64,000 nucleotides of DNA from positions 1 to 64,000 of the forward strand of contig DAIQOK010000019.1 in the NCBI GenBank assembly GCA_036787895.1, read 5' to 3'. The position numbers were made by a program, and so were the translations under genes. This document shows, piece after piece, positions 10,411-19,646 of the stretch. Within the stretch, counting starts at the first letter, position 1, and every line of letters starts with the position of its first letter. The notes beneath the pieces were generated by a model. That model saw nothing but the letters and a program-made list of their open reading frames with translations. It made no database searches and was not told where the DNA came from. This DNA is from UBA7662 sp036787895 (GTDB lineage: Bacteria > Bacteroidota > Bacteroidia > UBA7662).

Positions 10411-10910
10411 TACCAGTTCACAAAGGCTTTGTTAAAAATATCATCCACCAACTGACCCACAATTTCCTGTATGAGTTGATCTTCTACGGAGCTCAAATCA
10501 GTATTGGCCGGAAAATCTGCATAACGTCTGAAAGTTGTTTCCCAGTCCTGGTTAGGGTCAATTTTACTGGAATAGATCACTTTCACACCAATGGTTAGCC
10601 TATTAATCGTGGTCTGTTCTGCTCCCGACACCGCAGCCGGTGCTACCTGATATTCCTGAATATTACCTTCGAAAACCAAATCTCCATCCACATCTATCAG
10701 TTGAAGACCGGTTTCGGCCAGAAACTTACTCCGCATACGATCGCTCAGCGTTTGAGAAAGTGTGGGAGCTACCACTGGCGCTGTATTTTCGAACTGCACT
10801 ATGGTCATAGTTTTGGCAGCCGGCGGAATGGAGGCTCCACTAAATGAGTAGATACCGCATCCCTGCAAAGCAGGCAGCAAAAAGAAACAAAGCAGGAAAT
10901 TATACTTCAA
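10410..10910 (-). CDS. lptE: LPS assembly lipoprotein LptE
   Basis: LptE partners LptD in the outer membrane to insert lipopolysaccharide. The 166-residue product begins with a lipoprotein signal peptide with lipobox LQGC (Cys18), followed by GIYSFSGASIPP, the start of the LptE domain in Bacteroidota. The rest shows the typical alternating strand and helix pattern (TMTIVQFEN; LSQTLSDRMRSKFL; LVFEGNIQEY). The gene overlaps the end of the sigma-54 activator by 11 bp (10900-10910), and its stop overlaps the start of the TPR-protein gene, which fits tight co-translation within the cluster. Confidence 0.9.
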   Translation of the reverse strand: MKYNFLLCFFLLPALQGCGIYSFSGASIPPAAKTMTIVQFENTAPVVAPTLSQTLSDRMRSKFLAETGLQLIDVDGDLVFEGNIQEYQVAPAAVSGAEQTTINRLTIGVKVIYSSKIDPNQDWETTFRRYADFPANTDLSSVEDQLIQEIVGQLVDDIFNKAFVNW

Positions 10911-12153
10911 TGTCGTACTCCTTTATTTTACGATACAACGTCCTTTCGCTGATACCTAACTCAACCGCTGCATTTTTGCGTCGACCCTGGTGTTTTTTAA
11001 GTGCCCGAAGTATCATCCGCTTTTCAACTTCTTCGAGCGATAAGTTTTCTTCGATATCTTCTACGTCCTGTCGCTGATCAAACTTCGAACGGATTTCATT
11101 AAAAGTGTTGTTTCCGGCAATGATACTGGTCGGTACCACAGTTTGATGGCTGTTATCGACCGGATTTCCCTGGTGCATCAATTGCTCCAGATATACCTGA
11201 TCAGCCTGAGAAAACTGTAGATCGTCCTGGTTGTGTACCATGTGGCCGACCACCTTTTTCAGCTCATTCAGGTCCTTTTTCATATCAAAAAGCACCTTAT
11301 ACAGTATTTCTCTTTCGTTCAGGTCTTCGGTTCCCGGCTGGGATGTAAGCATGGGCAAACCACTGTTACGATTTACCAATGGTAGATATTTTAATACTTC
11401 CTCCCCTTCAACAAGTCGGTATGGGGCCAGAACTGAAATCTGTTCAGCCACATTTTTAAGCTGACGGATATTGCCGGGCCATGGGTAATTACGCAAAAAG
11501 GCCAAAGCATTTTCATCGAGCTGAAGCGGCTGACTCGCATATTTTTCAGCGAAATCGATAGCGAATTTCCGAAAGAGCAAAGGAATATCGTCGGCTCGCT
11601 CCCGCAATGGAGGAATATGAATAGAAACCGTATTCATGCGATAATATAAATCCTCCCTGAATTTGTTTTTCGCAATCTGGTCTACCAAATCTACATTAGA
11701 TGCCGCGATTACACGAACATCCGTCTTTTGAACTTTCGACGAACCCACCTTGATAAACTCACCGGTCTCCAACACCCTGAGTAAGCGTGCTTGGGTACCT
11801 AAAGGCATTTCAGCCACCTCATCCAAAAAAATGGTCCCGCCATTAACTGTTTCAAAATAGCCTTGACGAGCTTCAAAAGCACCGGTAAATGAGCCCTTTT
11901 CATGCCCAAACAATTCCGAATCGATGGTTCCTTCGGGAATGGCACCACAGTTTACCGCGATAAACTTTCCATGTTTCCGATTGCTCAGCTGATGTAAAAT
12001 TTTCGAAAAAACCTCTTTACCCACCCCACTTTCGCCACTAATCAATACCGACACATCGGTTGCAGCCACCTGGACGGCAATTTTTAAGGCATGATTCAGT
12101 GCCGGACTGTTTCCAATGATGCCGAAGCGCTGTTTTACACTCTGCAAGTCCAT
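10900..12153 (-). CDS. Sigma-54-dependent transcriptional activator (no receiver domain)
   Basis: A 417-residue AAA+ bacterial enhancer-binding protein. Walker A is GESGVGKE at residues 40-47, the sigma-54 contact loop is GSFTGA (87-92; the usual form is GAFTGA), and Walker B is GGTIFLDE (105-112). The C-terminal about 40 residues are a Fis-type helix-turn-helix (RRKNAAVELGISERTLYRKI). There is no N-terminal receiver, GAF or PAS domain: the AAA+ domain starts about 15 residues in. Activity must be set by another route, or the protein may be constitutively competent. It follows the methyltransferase after 3 bp and overlaps lptE by 11 bp. Its position between miaB and lptE is common in Bacteroidota. 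Target promoters cannot be seen from this window. Confidence 0.93.
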   Translation of the reverse strand: MDLQSVKQRFGIIGNSPALNHALKIAVQVAATDVSVLISGESGVGKEVFSKILHQLSNRKHGKFIAVNCGAIPEGTIDSELFGHEKGSFTGAFEARQGYFETVNGGTIFLDEVAEMPLGTQARLLRVLETGEFIKVGSSKVQKTDVRVIAASNVDLVDQIAKNKFREDLYYRMNTVSIHIPPLRERADDIPLLFRKFAIDFAEKYASQPLQLDENALAFLRNYPWPGNIRQLKNVAEQISVLAPYRLVEGEEVLKYLPLVNRNSGLPMLTSQPGTEDLNEREILYKVLFDMKKDLNELKKVVGHMVHNQDDLQFSQADQVYLEQLMHQGNPVDNSHQTVVPTSIIAGNNTFNEIRSKFDQRQDVEDIEENLSLEEVEKRMILRALKKHQGRRKNAAVELGISERTLYRKIKEYDIEV

Positions 12154-12156
12154 TGT

Positions 12157-12930
12157 TTATCTTTTTGGGGCTGATAGTTCAATAACCGACATCCAGGCAT
12201 AACGTTTCAAAAATGGAAAAACCATAAATAAAATGGCATCCACCCCGTCAAGAAACCGCAATACCGGCTTGAAAAGAAAAGTTTTACGAAAAACCACAGC
12301 AGCTATCGACAACATGTGGTAATAACTAACTTTCACCTGATCAAAGTATTGATGTGCCAATTGTATGTCGGCCAGCATTAATGGATGTTCGTCCTCAGTG
12401 CGAAGTTTTGGCGTGAGATAACGGTATAAATTGATGATGGGGTTGTGACCCAATGGTTCTATAAATACTGCTTTGCCACCTGGTTTCAGACAACGTACAA
12501 TTTCACGATAAGCCTGATGTAATTCGAGATGGTGAATAATGGCTGAACCAATGATGCGGTCGAAATGAGCCGCTGGAAAATCGAGCGATTCGGCATTCAT
12601 CACTATAAAATTAGCAGACACTCCCAATTCTTGAGCCTGGCTGCGGGCAATGCTTATAGCCACATCACTAATGTCGATACCTGTAATATTGGCACCGGCG
12701 GCAGCCAGTTGGAAGGCCTGACTTCCCGGTCCGCACCCGTATTCCAGTATAACTTTGCCTGAGGCTGCTTCGCCTATGGCACGATGGTAATGGTCGCGAC
12801 TTTTAGTAATGGTGTCGTAGTACTTATCTACCGATTTCCGCAAATCCTCAGCAAATGCTTTGTTGTGGTAGGCTTTCTCCCTTTCCAACCGGGCAGCCGT
12901 GGCCACCTCATGTCGTGACTCCTGACTCAT
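12157..12930 (-). CDS. Class I SAM-dependent methyltransferase
   Basis: A 257-residue methyltransferase if started at the ATG at 12930, which makes a classical ATGA overlap with the miaB stop; an upstream start at 12972 would overlap miaB by 46 bp and is less likely. Motif I is ILEYGCGPG (residues 61-69), followed by an acidic ribose-binding loop (ITGIDIS). Further on are the post-motif region FDRIIGSAIIHHLE and the motif LKPGGKAVFIEPL. The C-terminal about 60 residues contain a hydrophobic stretch rich in Phe, Val and Leu (VFRKTFLFKPVLRFLDG) that may associate with membranes. The substrate is not recognisable; a small molecule, lipid or quinone-type acceptor is as likely as RNA. It is not usually part of the miaB-lptE cluster. 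Confidence 0.88.
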   Translation of the reverse strand: MSQESRHEVATAARLEREKAYHNKAFAEDLRKSVDKYYDTITKSRDHYHRAIGEAASGKVILEYGCGPGSQAFQLAAAGANITGIDISDVAISIARSQAQELGVSANFIVMNAESLDFPAAHFDRIIGSAIIHHLELHQAYREIVRCLKPGGKAVFIEPLGHNPIINLYRYLTPKLRTEDEHPLMLADIQLAHQYFDQVKVSYYHMLSIAAVVFRKTFLFKPVLRFLDGVDAILFMVFPFLKRYAWMSVIELSAPKR

Positions 12931-14357
12931 CCCTGTTTCACAATTTCGCCTTTCAAAGTAGCCTGGGTGCAACTTTTTACCATCACCTTCACATAATCAC
13001 CGCGTTGGACACCTTCCCGGGGAAAAACAATCATTTTATTCTGACTATTCCGACCACAATAAAAATCTTCCGATTTACGTGAAGGTCCTTCCACCAAAAC
13101 ATCGAAAGTTTTACCCAAATCGGCCTCATTACTTAACAAACTTTGTTCGTTTTGAAGTTGAATAATTTCTTGCAATCGCCGGCTTTTCACTTCTTCCGGT
13201 ATATCATCTTCGAATTTACGGGCAGCCAGGGTACCGGGACGCTCTGAGTATTTGAACATGAATGCAAAAGTGTAACGCCCGAACCTAATCATACTTAAGG
13301 TATCCTGATGTTGCTCTTCGGTTTCACCACAAAAACCGGCAATAATGTCTGTAGTAATTGAGCATTCAGGCAGAATGCGGCGGATGGCTTCCACCCTTTC
13401 CATATACCATTCCCGGTTGTAAGTCCGGTTCATGCGTTCCAAAACCTCACTGTTGCCCGATTGTACAGGCAAGTGGATGTTTTTACAAATATTTTCATGG
13501 GCTGCCATGGTATGTAACACCTCGTCAGTAATGTCTTTGGGATGTGAAGTTGAAAAGCGTACCCGAAGAGCAGGGCTGATAGCCGCTACGGCTGCCAGCA
13601 AACCGGCAAAGTTCATTTTACTGCTACCATCTTCTGATGTCCAGTGGTATGAGTCTACATTTTGCCCCAATAAGGTCACCTCTTTATACCCGTTGTCAAA
13701 CAAATTGCGACACTCTTCAATTATGGTTTCAGGATCGCGACTGCGCTCCCGGCCCCTGGTGAAGGGAACCACACAGAAGGAACACATATTATCGCAACCT
13801 CGCATGATGGTAACGAAAGCCAATACGCCATTGCCTCCCAAACGAACCGGGGTAATGTCGGCATAGGTTTCTTCCCTACTCAACAGCACATTTACAGCTT
13901 TTGCGCCACTATCTACCCGTTCAAGCAAATTGGGTAAATCTTTGTAAGCATCCGGCCCAACCACCAGGTCTACCAGTTTTTCCTGCTCCAATAATTTGGT
14001 TTTCAGTCGTTCGGCCATACAACCTAAGACGCCTACGACCATTTCCGGCTTGTGTTTTTTATACTGACGAAAAACCTGGAGTCGGCCTCTTACTTTTTGT
14101 TCGGCATTGTCACGAATTGAGCAGGTATTGATGAATACAACATCTGCTTCTTCCAGTACCGGCGTTGGTGCATAGCCATTTTCAGCCATGATGGAAGCTA
14201 CGATTTCACTGTCTGAAAAATTCATCTGACAGCCATAACTTTCTAAATACATCTTTTTGAGCCCTGGTGCTACAGCCAGGTCAGCCACATATGCTTCTCC
14301 CTGTCGTTGCTCATCCTGCACTTTTTCGAACACATTGCCTGAAAAAGGATTTGCCAT
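12927..14357 (-). CDS. miaB: tRNA-2-methylthio-N6-dimethylallyladenosine synthase MiaB
   Basis: MiaB is a radical-SAM methylthiotransferase that adds ms2 to i6A37 in tRNAs reading UNN codons. With the ATG at 14357 the protein has 476 residues; a TTG 21 bp upstream is in frame but unlikely. The N-terminal UPF0004 domain has cluster cysteines at about 43 (YGCQMNFSDSE), 79 (NTCSIRDNAE) and 113 (LGCMAERLK). The radical-SAM CxxxCxxC motif is at Cys188, Cys192 and Cys195 (RGCDNMCSFCVVPF). A TRAM domain forms the C-terminus. A -7 box (TATTTTTG) lies 18 nt upstream of the start, so the operon promoter is probably here, in a divergent region shared with the Omp28-like gene. Confidence 0.96.
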   Translation of the reverse strand: MANPFSGNVFEKVQDEQRQGEAYVADLAVAPGLKKMYLESYGCQMNFSDSEIVASIMAENGYAPTPVLEEADVVFINTCSIRDNAEQKVRGRLQVFRQYKKHKPEMVVGVLGCMAERLKTKLLEQEKLVDLVVGPDAYKDLPNLLERVDSGAKAVNVLLSREETYADITPVRLGGNGVLAFVTIMRGCDNMCSFCVVPFTRGRERSRDPETIIEECRNLFDNGYKEVTLLGQNVDSYHWTSEDGSSKMNFAGLLAAVAAISPALRVRFSTSHPKDITDEVLHTMAAHENICKNIHLPVQSGNSEVLERMNRTYNREWYMERVEAIRRILPECSITTDIIAGFCGETEEQHQDTLSMIRFGRYTFAFMFKYSERPGTLAARKFEDDIPEEVKSRRLQEIIQLQNEQSLLSNEADLGKTFDVLVEGPSRKSEDFYCGRNSQNKMIVFPREGVQRGDYVKVMVKSCTQATLKGEIVKQG

Positions 14358-14375
14358 GTTTGATTCAAATTTCAG

Positions 14376-14383
14376 CAAAAATA
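14376..14383 (-). promoter_or_regulatory. -7 promoter box of miaB operon
   Basis: TATTTTTG on the minus strand matches the Bacteroidota -7 consensus TAnnTTTG and sits 18 nt before the miaB ATG. No good -33 element is visible. Confidence 0.6.
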
Positions 14384-14508
14384 CGAAAAAGCAGCTGTAA
14401 AGGTGACATATTGTCAGTATATCTAGCTAAACCTAATATTTTCAGGACTTTGCAGTTCACTTCTGCCGGAACATGTTTAAATTTAACGAACTATTCAAGT
14501 GTTCAACT

Positions 14509-15561
14509 ATGCATAAAACACCTACTTCGAAGGCAGCACTTTTCTTTTTGTTCTTCTTCGTCTTTTTCAGCCAGAAGGCTGCTTCGGCTCAGGGCGGCGA
14601 TTCAGTCATTTACAATTTGGTCGTTTTTGAGCATTTTACGAATGCTTCCTGTGGCCCTTGTGCTTCACAAAATCCCATGTTCACCAGTTTGTTAAACAAC
14701 AACCTTTACAAAGCTACTTCCATCAAATACCATGTAAGTTGGCCCGGTTTCGACCCTATGTATAACGTTAATACCACCGAACCCACCGCCCGGGTAAGTT
14801 ATTATGGTGTGCAAGGTGTGCCAGCTGTTCGATTGGGCAGCTTTGGGAATATGAGCCCGATTAGTGTTACCCAAAATCAGGTGAATCAATTTCATAATAG
14901 CTTACTCGATGCCTGGAATTACAACTTCCAGACCACCATGGATGGTGATCAATTACAAATTGTCGGGCAAGTAAGTGCTAATCGTACGTTGACGCAGACA
15001 GATCATGTGCTCCACATTGTACTAATTGAAGATGAAGTTCGCTACCCCACGCCTCCCGGAAGTAACGGAGAAAAAGTTTTTGAGTCGGTAATGCGTAAAA
15101 TGATTCCCAATGCCCAAGGAACGGCACTTGGCACCGGAGATACACCAGTACCTTTAAACTACAGTTATACAGTTCCTGCAAGTTTCAATCGAGATAGTTT
15201 GTACATCGTTGTATTTGTACAGGCCAATGCCACCAAAATTGTTTACAAAGGCGCAAAGATTAAAGTTGGGGCTGCCATTGCGTCCTCCATGGACAAAATG
15301 AGCAGTCGGATTCCGGCTAAGTTATATCCCAATCCAGCTGTGGAATTCGCTCGTCTGGATTATGAATTACCTAGCCCGACAGAAGTAACCATTAGCCTTA
15401 AGAATGTGTTAGGACAAACAATTTTAACCCGGAACAAAGGCCAGCAGCCTGCCGGACTTCATGACGAGACTATCGACTTGAGCGAACTGGGTAGCGGCGT
15501 TTATTTGGTAGAACTCCACTACAATAATCAATTTCAAAGCTACCGGCTGCTAAAGCCTTAA
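14509..15561 (+). CDS. Omp28-like secreted protein with CGPC motif and T9SS type A tail
   Basis: The start at 14509 is preferred because it places a Sec signal peptide at the N-terminus (hydrophobic run ALFFLFFFVFF, end near ASAQ); an in-frame ATG at 14473 would add a non-hydrophobic extension. The 350-residue product resembles the Omp28-related family, with a thioredoxin-like CGPC motif (Cys48, Cys51) in the context FTNASCGPCASQNP. The sequence TPPGSNGEK...VMRKMIP is also shared with the next gene. The C-terminal about 75 residues, starting at KLYPNP, form a T9SS type A sorting domain. A surface or secreted thiol-redox role is an inference. A rho-independent terminator follows. Confidence 0.88.
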   Translation: MHKTPTSKAALFFLFFFVFFSQKAASAQGGDSVIYNLVVFEHFTNASCGPCASQNPMFTSLLNNNLYKATSIKYHVSWPGFDPMYNVNTTEPTARVSYYGVQGVPAVRLGSFGNMSPISVTQNQVNQFHNSLLDAWNYNFQTTMDGDQLQIVGQVSANRTLTQTDHVLHIVLIEDEVRYPTPPGSNGEKVFESVMRKMIPNAQGTALGTGDTPVPLNYSYTVPASFNRDSLYIVVFVQANATKIVYKGAKIKVGAAIASSMDKMSSRIPAKLYPNPAVEFARLDYELPSPTEVTISLKNVLGQTILTRNKGQQPAGLHDETIDLSELGSGVYLVELHYNNQFQSYRLLKP

Positions 15562-15584
15562 AAACAGCTAAAATGAATTATAAT

Positions 15585-15617
15585 AAAGCCCAAAATCTGG
15601 TGTTTGGGCTTTTTTTA
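15585..15617 (+). terminator. Rho-independent terminator
   Basis: AAAGCCCAAA / TTTGGGCTTT with an 8-base loop, followed by a T-run, 24 bp after the first Omp28-like gene. Confidence 0.85.
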
Positions 15618-15769
15618 TTCGGCAGTGTATAATTCAGCAAGCAGCAATATGAATTGAATCAAAAGGTATCTATTCAGAATCAAACAAAATAGTGGCCAAA
15701 ATTTTAATAACCAAAAGCTTACAATAAACCAACACATTAATTAAATTAGACGCTACAAAACCGAATTAC

Positions 15770-17641
15770 ATGAAAAAACTATTACTTCTAACTGTTTTAA
15801 GTTTCGCCGGTTTGGCGGTGACTGCTCAAACTACCCGTACTCAGTTGTATGAGGTTTTTTCGGGCGAAAATTGCGGCCCCTGTGCCAGCGCTAACCCCGT
15901 AACCCATGCCTTGGTCCAGAGTAATTCAAGTGCCATCATCGCCCTGAAATACCAGGTACCTATCCCAAGTGCCGGTCCGATTTGTAATGAAAACACAGTA
16001 GATCCAGCAGCGCGACGCAGCTATTATGGTGTTAACTCCGCACCCAATGCCCGTCATGATGGAACTACCATAGGTAATGGTCACAGTATAAATCTTACCC
16101 AGGCAATCATTACCAATCGCCAGTCGGTTACCTCCCCTTTTGCCATGACAGTAGCTCATGAGTTTAACGCCAACTGGGATTCTGTTTTCATCACCGTAGG
16201 TGTGACTGCTGCTCAAGCTGTAGCCTCAGGCAGCTGGGTGTTGCAAATTGCGTTGATTGAAAAAAACATGATTTATGCTACCCCTCCCGGAAGCAATGGT
16301 GAAACAGAATTTCACAACGTAACCCGAAAAATGTATCCTACTGCTGCCGGTACAACCTTGCCAACGAGCTGGACGAATGGCCAATTGCAAACCGTAACCA
16401 TAGCTGCACCATTGCCAAACTACATTCGTGATATTGCAGAAGTAGGCGTTATTGCCTTTGTTCAGAACAATACCACCAAGGAAGTAGCCCAGGCTGCGAA
16501 ATCAGACCCTTTGCCAGTGCCGCTTTATTCTTCAGTTACACCTCCTCCTACCCGTTTCTACAATTGTAACGAACAGCTTACACCTGTATTGAATGTAACT
16601 AATTTGGGCTCTCAGGCCATCACAACAATGGTTATTGATCAAAAAGTGAACGGCACCTCTACTACGGTTAATTGGTCAGGCAATCTTGCAGCAGGGGCAA
16701 ACGTAAACTGTACGCTTAACCCTATGACATTGAATGCAGGTAGCAATACAATTGAATATCGGGTAGTAAGCATGAACGGACAACCACACCCAAGTGCGGT
16801 TCGTGGTACAGCTACGGCTAAAATGTTCTTGCAGACAAGCAAAGTAAATACACTTTCACAAAGCTTTTTAGCGGCCGCCTTCCCACCGCTGAATTGGGCT
16901 GTAGATAACGGTCCAGGCACCAATCCTCCTGGCTTTTCTTTAGCACAAGCCGGTGCGAATGGAACCATAAGGAGTGCCAAGGTTGATTTTTACAACATTT
17001 CAAATGGTGAAATTGACTATCTCTACCTGCCAAGACTCGATTTGACCGGTGCTACCGGTAATTCGGCCTTGAACTTTATGGTAGCTCATGCTCAATATCA
17101 GACGAGCAACGACCGTTTGCGCGTACAAATTTCAACCGACTGTGGTTTAAACTGGACGGATGCGTTCAACAAAGCAGGTTCAACACTGGCAACAGCACCA
17201 GCCACAACTGCAGCTTATACACCATCCAGCCCAACACAATGGCGTTCTGAAACCGTTGATTTGACTTCGTACAACGGCCAAAATGACATTCTCATCCGTT
17301 TTCAGGCAACCTCTAATTATGGTAATAACCTCTACATTGATGAAGTAGCCCTCAGTGCTACTGTTGGTGTGGTTGATTTGACTAAAGCTTGGGGCTTGAG
17401 CGTATACCCTAATCCTGTCAACGATATGGCCCAAGTAAAACTGTCGCTTGACCACAGTTCGTCACTTAGCTTCAGCATTCGTAATATGCTCGGCCAGACT
17501 GTACGCACCCAAAATGTTGGACATTTAGATGCAGGAGATCAATTGATTGATGTTGACTTCAGTCAGCTCGATGCCGGGATGTACCTACTTGAGATCCGCT
17601 TAGGCAGCAATGTAGTTCATCACCGAATGATCAAAAACTAA
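15770..17641 (+). CDS. Omp28-like secreted protein with CGPC motif, extra domain and T9SS type A tail
   Basis: A 623-residue paralogue of the preceding gene product. Residues 1-19 are a signal peptide (MKKLLLLTVLSFAGLAVTAQ). The redox-like motif is CGPC at Cys35 and Cys38 (FSGENCGPCASANP). The Omp28-like region runs to about 250 and shares ATPPGSNGE...VTRKMYP with its neighbour. It is followed by a Thr/Asn-rich Ig-like region (about 255-350) and a jelly-roll or MAM-like segment (about 360-525) with LRVQISTDCGLNWTDAF, which matches the choice-of-anchor type found in secreted Bacteroidota proteins. The final about 75 residues (VYPNPVND onward) are a T9SS type A sorting domain. Two tandem paralogues suggest duplication followed by domain gain in this copy. 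Confidence 0.88.
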   Translation: MKKLLLLTVLSFAGLAVTAQTTRTQLYEVFSGENCGPCASANPVTHALVQSNSSAIIALKYQVPIPSAGPICNENTVDPAARRSYYGVNSAPNARHDGTTIGNGHSINLTQAIITNRQSVTSPFAMTVAHEFNANWDSVFITVGVTAAQAVASGSWVLQIALIEKNMIYATPPGSNGETEFHNVTRKMYPTAAGTTLPTSWTNGQLQTVTIAAPLPNYIRDIAEVGVIAFVQNNTTKEVAQAAKSDPLPVPLYSSVTPPPTRFYNCNEQLTPVLNVTNLGSQAITTMVIDQKVNGTSTTVNWSGNLAAGANVNCTLNPMTLNAGSNTIEYRVVSMNGQPHPSAVRGTATAKMFLQTSKVNTLSQSFLAAAFPPLNWAVDNGPGTNPPGFSLAQAGANGTIRSAKVDFYNISNGEIDYLYLPRLDLTGATGNSALNFMVAHAQYQTSNDRLRVQISTDCGLNWTDAFNKAGSTLATAPATTAAYTPSSPTQWRSETVDLTSYNGQNDILIRFQATSNYGNNLYIDEVALSATVGVVDLTKAWGLSVYPNPVNDMAQVKLSLDHSSSLSFSIRNMLGQTVRTQNVGHLDAGDQLIDVDFSQLDAGMYLLEIRLGSNVVHHRMIKN

Positions 17642-17654
17642 ATCTTCGGATAAA

Positions 17655-17691
17655 AAAAAGCCGGCCTGTCGTTGACTGGTCGGCTTTTTTT
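17655..17691 (+). terminator. Rho-independent terminator
   Basis: AAAAAGCCGGCC / GGTCGGCTTTTT stem with one G-T wobble and an 11-base loop, followed by a T-run, just after the second Omp28-like gene. Confidence 0.85.
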
Positions 17692-17773
17692 ATGCCTTAT
17701 TTTTTATTCTTTTCGGTAAAAACTTGCTTTAAAGGAGCAGGTTGTAGAACTTAGGAAATACTAATCTTCCCGT

Positions 17774-19534
17774 ATGAATATTGAACGTCTTTTTGATATA
17801 CCTGCCCATCAGCTTAAAACTCTGCCTTTACAGGCTGCCTTATCGGGCAAAGAAAACGGCGAATGGGTATCGTACAGCACCGAACAAGTCATTGCCGAAG
17901 CCAATGCGGTAAGTTTAGGCTTACTCGCCCTGGGCATTCAACCTGGTGACAAGGTGGCCACCATAGCCAATAACCGTCCCGAATGGAATTTTACAGACAT
18001 TGGCATATTACAAATTGGTGCGATTCACGTCCCAATTTATCCAACCATAACCGACGAAGATTACTCCTATATTCTCAATCATGCTGAAGTGAAGGTTATC
18101 TTCATTTCGAGTCAGGAATTATTTGACCGCATTAGTAAAATTGCAGCCAATATCGCTTCTGTACAACATATTTTCACTTACAATCAGGTAAAAGGGGCAA
18201 AACATTGGAGTGAGCTTAAAAAGGCTGGTGAAAGCGGTGATTTGGACACAGTTAAAAAATTAGGAGACCAGGTAAAATCGGAAGATTTGGCGACCATCAT
18301 TTACACCTCAGGAACCACAGGCTTCCCAAAAGGCGTCATGCTCAGTCATAAAAATGTAGTCTCAAATATAGCTTCTTCAGCTCCGCGTGTGCCCTGCGAC
18401 CCAGGCGATCGTTCGCTTAGTTTCCTGCCACTATGTCACATTTATGAGCGAATGCTCACCTACCTGATGATGTATCGTTCCATCAGTATTTACTATGCCG
18501 AGAGCATGGAAACCATCGGTGACAATATGCGGGAAATTAAACCGCATCTGTTTTCTGCTGTGCCACGTTTATTGGAGAAAGTATATGATAAAATTGTATC
18601 CAAGGGACATGAGCTCACCGGAATAAAAAAATCCCTTTTCTTTTGGGCCCTGAATTTAGGTTTGAAGTATGAGCTCAACGGAGCGAATGGCTGGTGGTAT
18701 GAAACCCAGCTCAAACTCGCCAACAAAATCATATTTGTTAAATGGCGGGAAGCGCTAGGCGGCAATGTTAAAGCCATCGCTAGTGGTGCTGCGGCGCTAC
18801 AACCTCGACTGGCACGTGTTTTCTGGGCAGCTAAGATACCTGTACTCGAAGGCTATGGATTAACAGAGACATCGCCGGTTATTTCGGTGAATTACCTCAA
18901 AACCATGCAGGTAGAATTTGGCTCCGTCGGGCCGATAATCGAAAATGTGGAAGTAAAAATAGCCGCTGATGGCGAAATCCTGTGTAAAGGTCCGAACGTA
19001 ATGCTGGGTTACTACAAACGCCCGGAACTTACCGACGAGGTCATCGACAAAGACGGTTGGTTTCATACCGGGGATATAGGCATGTTTTCGGCCCAGGGCA
19101 ACCTCAAAATCACCGACCGTAAAAAAGAGATTTTCAAAACTTCGGGTGGCAAATACATCGCACCTCAGGTGATGGAAAACAAATTCAAGGAATCGCTGCT
19201 CATTGAGCAATTGATGGTTTGTGGAGAAGGTAAAAATTATCCTACAGCCCTGATTACGCCAGCCTGGGACAACCTCAAGTTCTGGTGTGAACACCATGAA
19301 ATAACATACACTACTCCAGCCGAAATGGTGAAACACCCTAAAGTGCTGGAGAAATTCCAGCATGAAGTAGATCACTATAACGAAGGATTCGGCCAATGGG
19401 AAAAAATCAAAAAATTTGCCATTCTCCCTGTCAGCTGGGCAGTCGACTCCGGTGAACTGACCGCCAAAATGAGCTTAAAGCGCAAATATATACTCGATAA
19501 GTTTCGGGCTGAATACGAAGCTCTTTACGATTAA
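17774..19534 (+). CDS. fadD: Long-chain fatty acid--CoA ligase
   Basis: This enzyme activates fatty acids to acyl-CoA with ATP through an acyl-adenylate. The 586-residue protein shows the AMP-binding P-loop YTSGTTGFPKGV (about residues 176-187), the adenine motif GYGLTETSPV, the aspartate motif WFHTGDIG and the hinge region ITDRKKEIFKTSGGKYIAP. The length and the C-terminal form match the long-chain class of Bacteroidota. It is followed by a terminator, so it is separate from the MarR-fad operon, but it supplies the substrate for that pathway. The symbol is given by function; acyl chain preference cannot be read from the sequence. Confidence 0.92.
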   Translation: MNIERLFDIPAHQLKTLPLQAALSGKENGEWVSYSTEQVIAEANAVSLGLLALGIQPGDKVATIANNRPEWNFTDIGILQIGAIHVPIYPTITDEDYSYILNHAEVKVIFISSQELFDRISKIAANIASVQHIFTYNQVKGAKHWSELKKAGESGDLDTVKKLGDQVKSEDLATIIYTSGTTGFPKGVMLSHKNVVSNIASSAPRVPCDPGDRSLSFLPLCHIYERMLTYLMMYRSISIYYAESMETIGDNMREIKPHLFSAVPRLLEKVYDKIVSKGHELTGIKKSLFFWALNLGLKYELNGANGWWYETQLKLANKIIFVKWREALGGNVKAIASGAAALQPRLARVFWAAKIPVLEGYGLTETSPVISVNYLKTMQVEFGSVGPIIENVEVKIAADGEILCKGPNVMLGYYKRPELTDEVIDKDGWFHTGDIGMFSAQGNLKITDRKKEIFKTSGGKYIAPQVMENKFKESLLIEQLMVCGEGKNYPTALITPAWDNLKFWCEHHEITYTTPAEMVKHPKVLEKFQHEVDHYNEGFGQWEKIKKFAILPVSWAVDSGELTAKMSLKRKYILDKFRAEYEALYD

Positions 19535-19554
19535 CAGCAGCTTTGAACGAAGTA

Positions 19555-19587
19555 AAAAGGGTTGTCAGCATTGACCACCCTTTTTTT
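19555..19587 (+). terminator. Rho-independent terminator
   Basis: AAAAGGGTTGTCA / TGACCACCCTTTT with a GCAT loop and a single mismatch, followed by a T-run. It closes the acyl-CoA ligase transcript just ahead of the marR promoter region. Confidence 0.85.
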
Positions 19588-19600
19588 ATTGTCCAAAGAT

Positions 19601-19617
19601 TTGCATTTACTATGCAA
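19601..19617. promoter_or_regulatory. Operator-like palindrome upstream of marR
   Basis: TTGCAT-TTACT-ATGCAA is a perfect 17-bp inverted repeat, overlapped on its right side by a second one, TATGC-AA-GCATA (19611-19622). It lies 30 bp upstream of the marR ATG, next to an AT-rich -7-like stretch (TATATTTA). MarR regulators usually bind such palindromes of 16-20 bp in their own promoter, so autoregulation of the marR-fad transcript is the simple reading. Confidence 0.6.
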
Positions 19618-19646
19618 GCATATTATATTTAGGCATACTAAAAGGT

